DNA from: Candidatus Krumholzibacteriia bacterium
GTDB taxonomy: Bacteria; Krumholzibacteriota; Krumholzibacteriia; LZORAL124-64-63
Direction: 5' to 3'
DNA length: 7,304 bases
Assembly (NCBI GenBank): GCA_028718575.1
Contig: JAQULN010000141.1
Span: 1-7,304 of the forward strand
Both the position numbers and the translations under genes were made by a program. The notes below the pieces were generated by a model that saw only the letters and a program-made list of their open reading frames with translations, did no database searches and was not told the origin of the DNA. Below are positions 6,967-7,304 of the stretch, in pieces (the stretch's first letter is position 1; each line of letters begins with the position of its first letter).

Positions 6967-7052
6967 ATCTGCACGGTGTGTCGGTTTCTCCCTCCAATCC
7001 CCCACCGGCATGCCGTCCCGGCCGGGACTTGCTCCCGGCCGGTCTTTTTTTT
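6967..7052 (+). ncRNA. candidate small regulatory RNA, about 85 nt
   Basis: Not a recognised family; proposed from structure. From the predicted start the RNA folds at once into a stem, TGC (6970-6972), a bulged A, CGGTG (6974-6978), paired with CACCGGCA (7003-7010). It closes a 24-nt pyrimidine-rich loop containing TTTCTCCCTCCAA (6985-6997). A short linker leads to a perfect intrinsic terminator hairpin and eight Us. Promoter, stem with an exposed C/U-rich loop, and terminator in about 120 bp is the typical layout of a Hfq-type trans-acting RNA; the loop could pair with Shine-Dalgarno sequences. No protein frame here is convincing. The alternative is that this is simply the structured 3' untranslated region of the efflux operon, or a 3'UTR-derived RNA. 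The Fur-like site hints at iron control. Confidence 0.4.
7018..7052 (+). terminator. strong intrinsic terminator
   Basis: CCGGCCGGGA (7018-7027) and TCCCGGCCGG (7033-7042) form a perfect 10-bp stem around the loop CTTGC, followed by TC and eight consecutive Ts (7045-7052). It is oriented for plus-strand transcripts and lies 181 bp after the permease stop, so it would end the candidate small RNA and probably operon read-through. No A-run precedes the stem, so it is not an obvious terminator for the convergent gene. Confidence 0.92.
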
Positions 7053-7078
7053 CACAGTAGGCATACCTGATAACGGAC

Positions 7079-7304
7079 TCAATCCCCGTTGATCGCCGCT
7101 TCGAGGATCGCTTGCCGCTGCCGTTGCCAGCGCGGCTCCAGCGGCGCGGCTGCCACGGCGCGTTTGATCCAGAGCATAGCCTCGGGATACGCGCGACAGC
7201 GGCGCAGAACCTCCGCGAGGATGGCGAGAGCTTCGGGGTCCTCGCGGCCGGTCATCGCGACGGCTTGCCGCGCAGCGGCCTCCGCCTCGCTGAGATCGCT
7301 ACCG
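7079..7304 (-). CDS. C-terminal end of a TPR-like repeat protein, cut by the window edge
   Basis: The minus-strand frame is open from the right edge to a TGA at 7081-7079, giving 74 residues. The sequence has helix-turn-helix periodicity of tetratricopeptide type: EAAARQAVAMTGREDPEALA, then ILAEVLRRCRAYPEAM, then LWIKRAVAAAPLEPRWQ. Small residues sit at TPR positions and the helix ends in Ala-Pro. This looks like one to one and a half TPR units followed by a short C-terminal tail. Such repeats bind other proteins, but the partner and any N-terminal domain lie outside the window. The gene is convergent with the efflux operon; its stop lies 26 bases beyond the T-tract of the plus-strand terminator. 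The coding call is good; the TPR call rests on pattern alone. Confidence 0.7.
   Translation of the reverse strand, partial: GSDLSEAEAAARQAVAMTGREDPEALAILAEVLRRCRAYPEAMLWIKRAVAAAPLEPRWQRQRQAILEAAINGD

Noticed and set aside
6846..7070. Possible 74-codon gene downstream of the permease
   Set aside because: It starts with GTG, has no ribosome binding site, reads straight through the strong terminator stem and has no recognisable sequence pattern.

Overview
The window looks like a chromosomal segment from a GC-rich diderm bacterium, probably a proteobacterium. A TolC-type outer-membrane channel with an RND pump implies an outer membrane, ispH implies the MEP isoprenoid route, and the genes use GC-rich codons with clear Shine-Dalgarno sites. 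I cannot name the genus. I see no phage, insertion sequence, tRNA, rRNA or CRISPR content.

Layout from left to right. Positions 1-597 (minus strand, running off the left edge) hold the N-terminal two thirds of ispH. A divergent, locally AT-rich intergenic region (598-807) separates it from a plus-strand operon. The operon is: a 70-residue two-helix membrane protein of the DUF2892/YgaP transmembrane type (808-1020), a TolC-family outer-membrane factor (1032-2414), a lipoprotein periplasmic adaptor (2414-3550) and an RND inner-membrane permease (3555-6836). Junctions are tight: the outer-membrane factor's Shine-Dalgarno directly follows the stop of the small gene, the adaptor start overlaps the preceding stop, and the permease follows the adaptor by a few bases. 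The three large products form a complete tripartite efflux pump; the small membrane protein is co-transcribed with it and its role is unknown.

The region 6837-7078 has no convincing protein gene but is structured. It holds a good sigma70-like promoter (TTGCGA, 17 bp, TATCAT) overlapped by a partial Fur-box-like sequence. About 85 bp of sequence follows, folding into a bulged stem with a pyrimidine-rich loop and then a perfect 10-bp GC hairpin with eight Ts. I read this as a candidate small regulatory RNA, possibly iron-controlled, which may also supply the terminator of the efflux operon. From 7079 to the right edge a minus-strand gene, convergent with the operon, ends in a TPR-like C-terminus.

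The two points most worth attention are the candidate small RNA at about 6967-7052 and the permease's altered proton-relay residues: Asp-Gly where AcrB has Asp-Asp in TM4, and Arg where AcrB has Lys in TM10.
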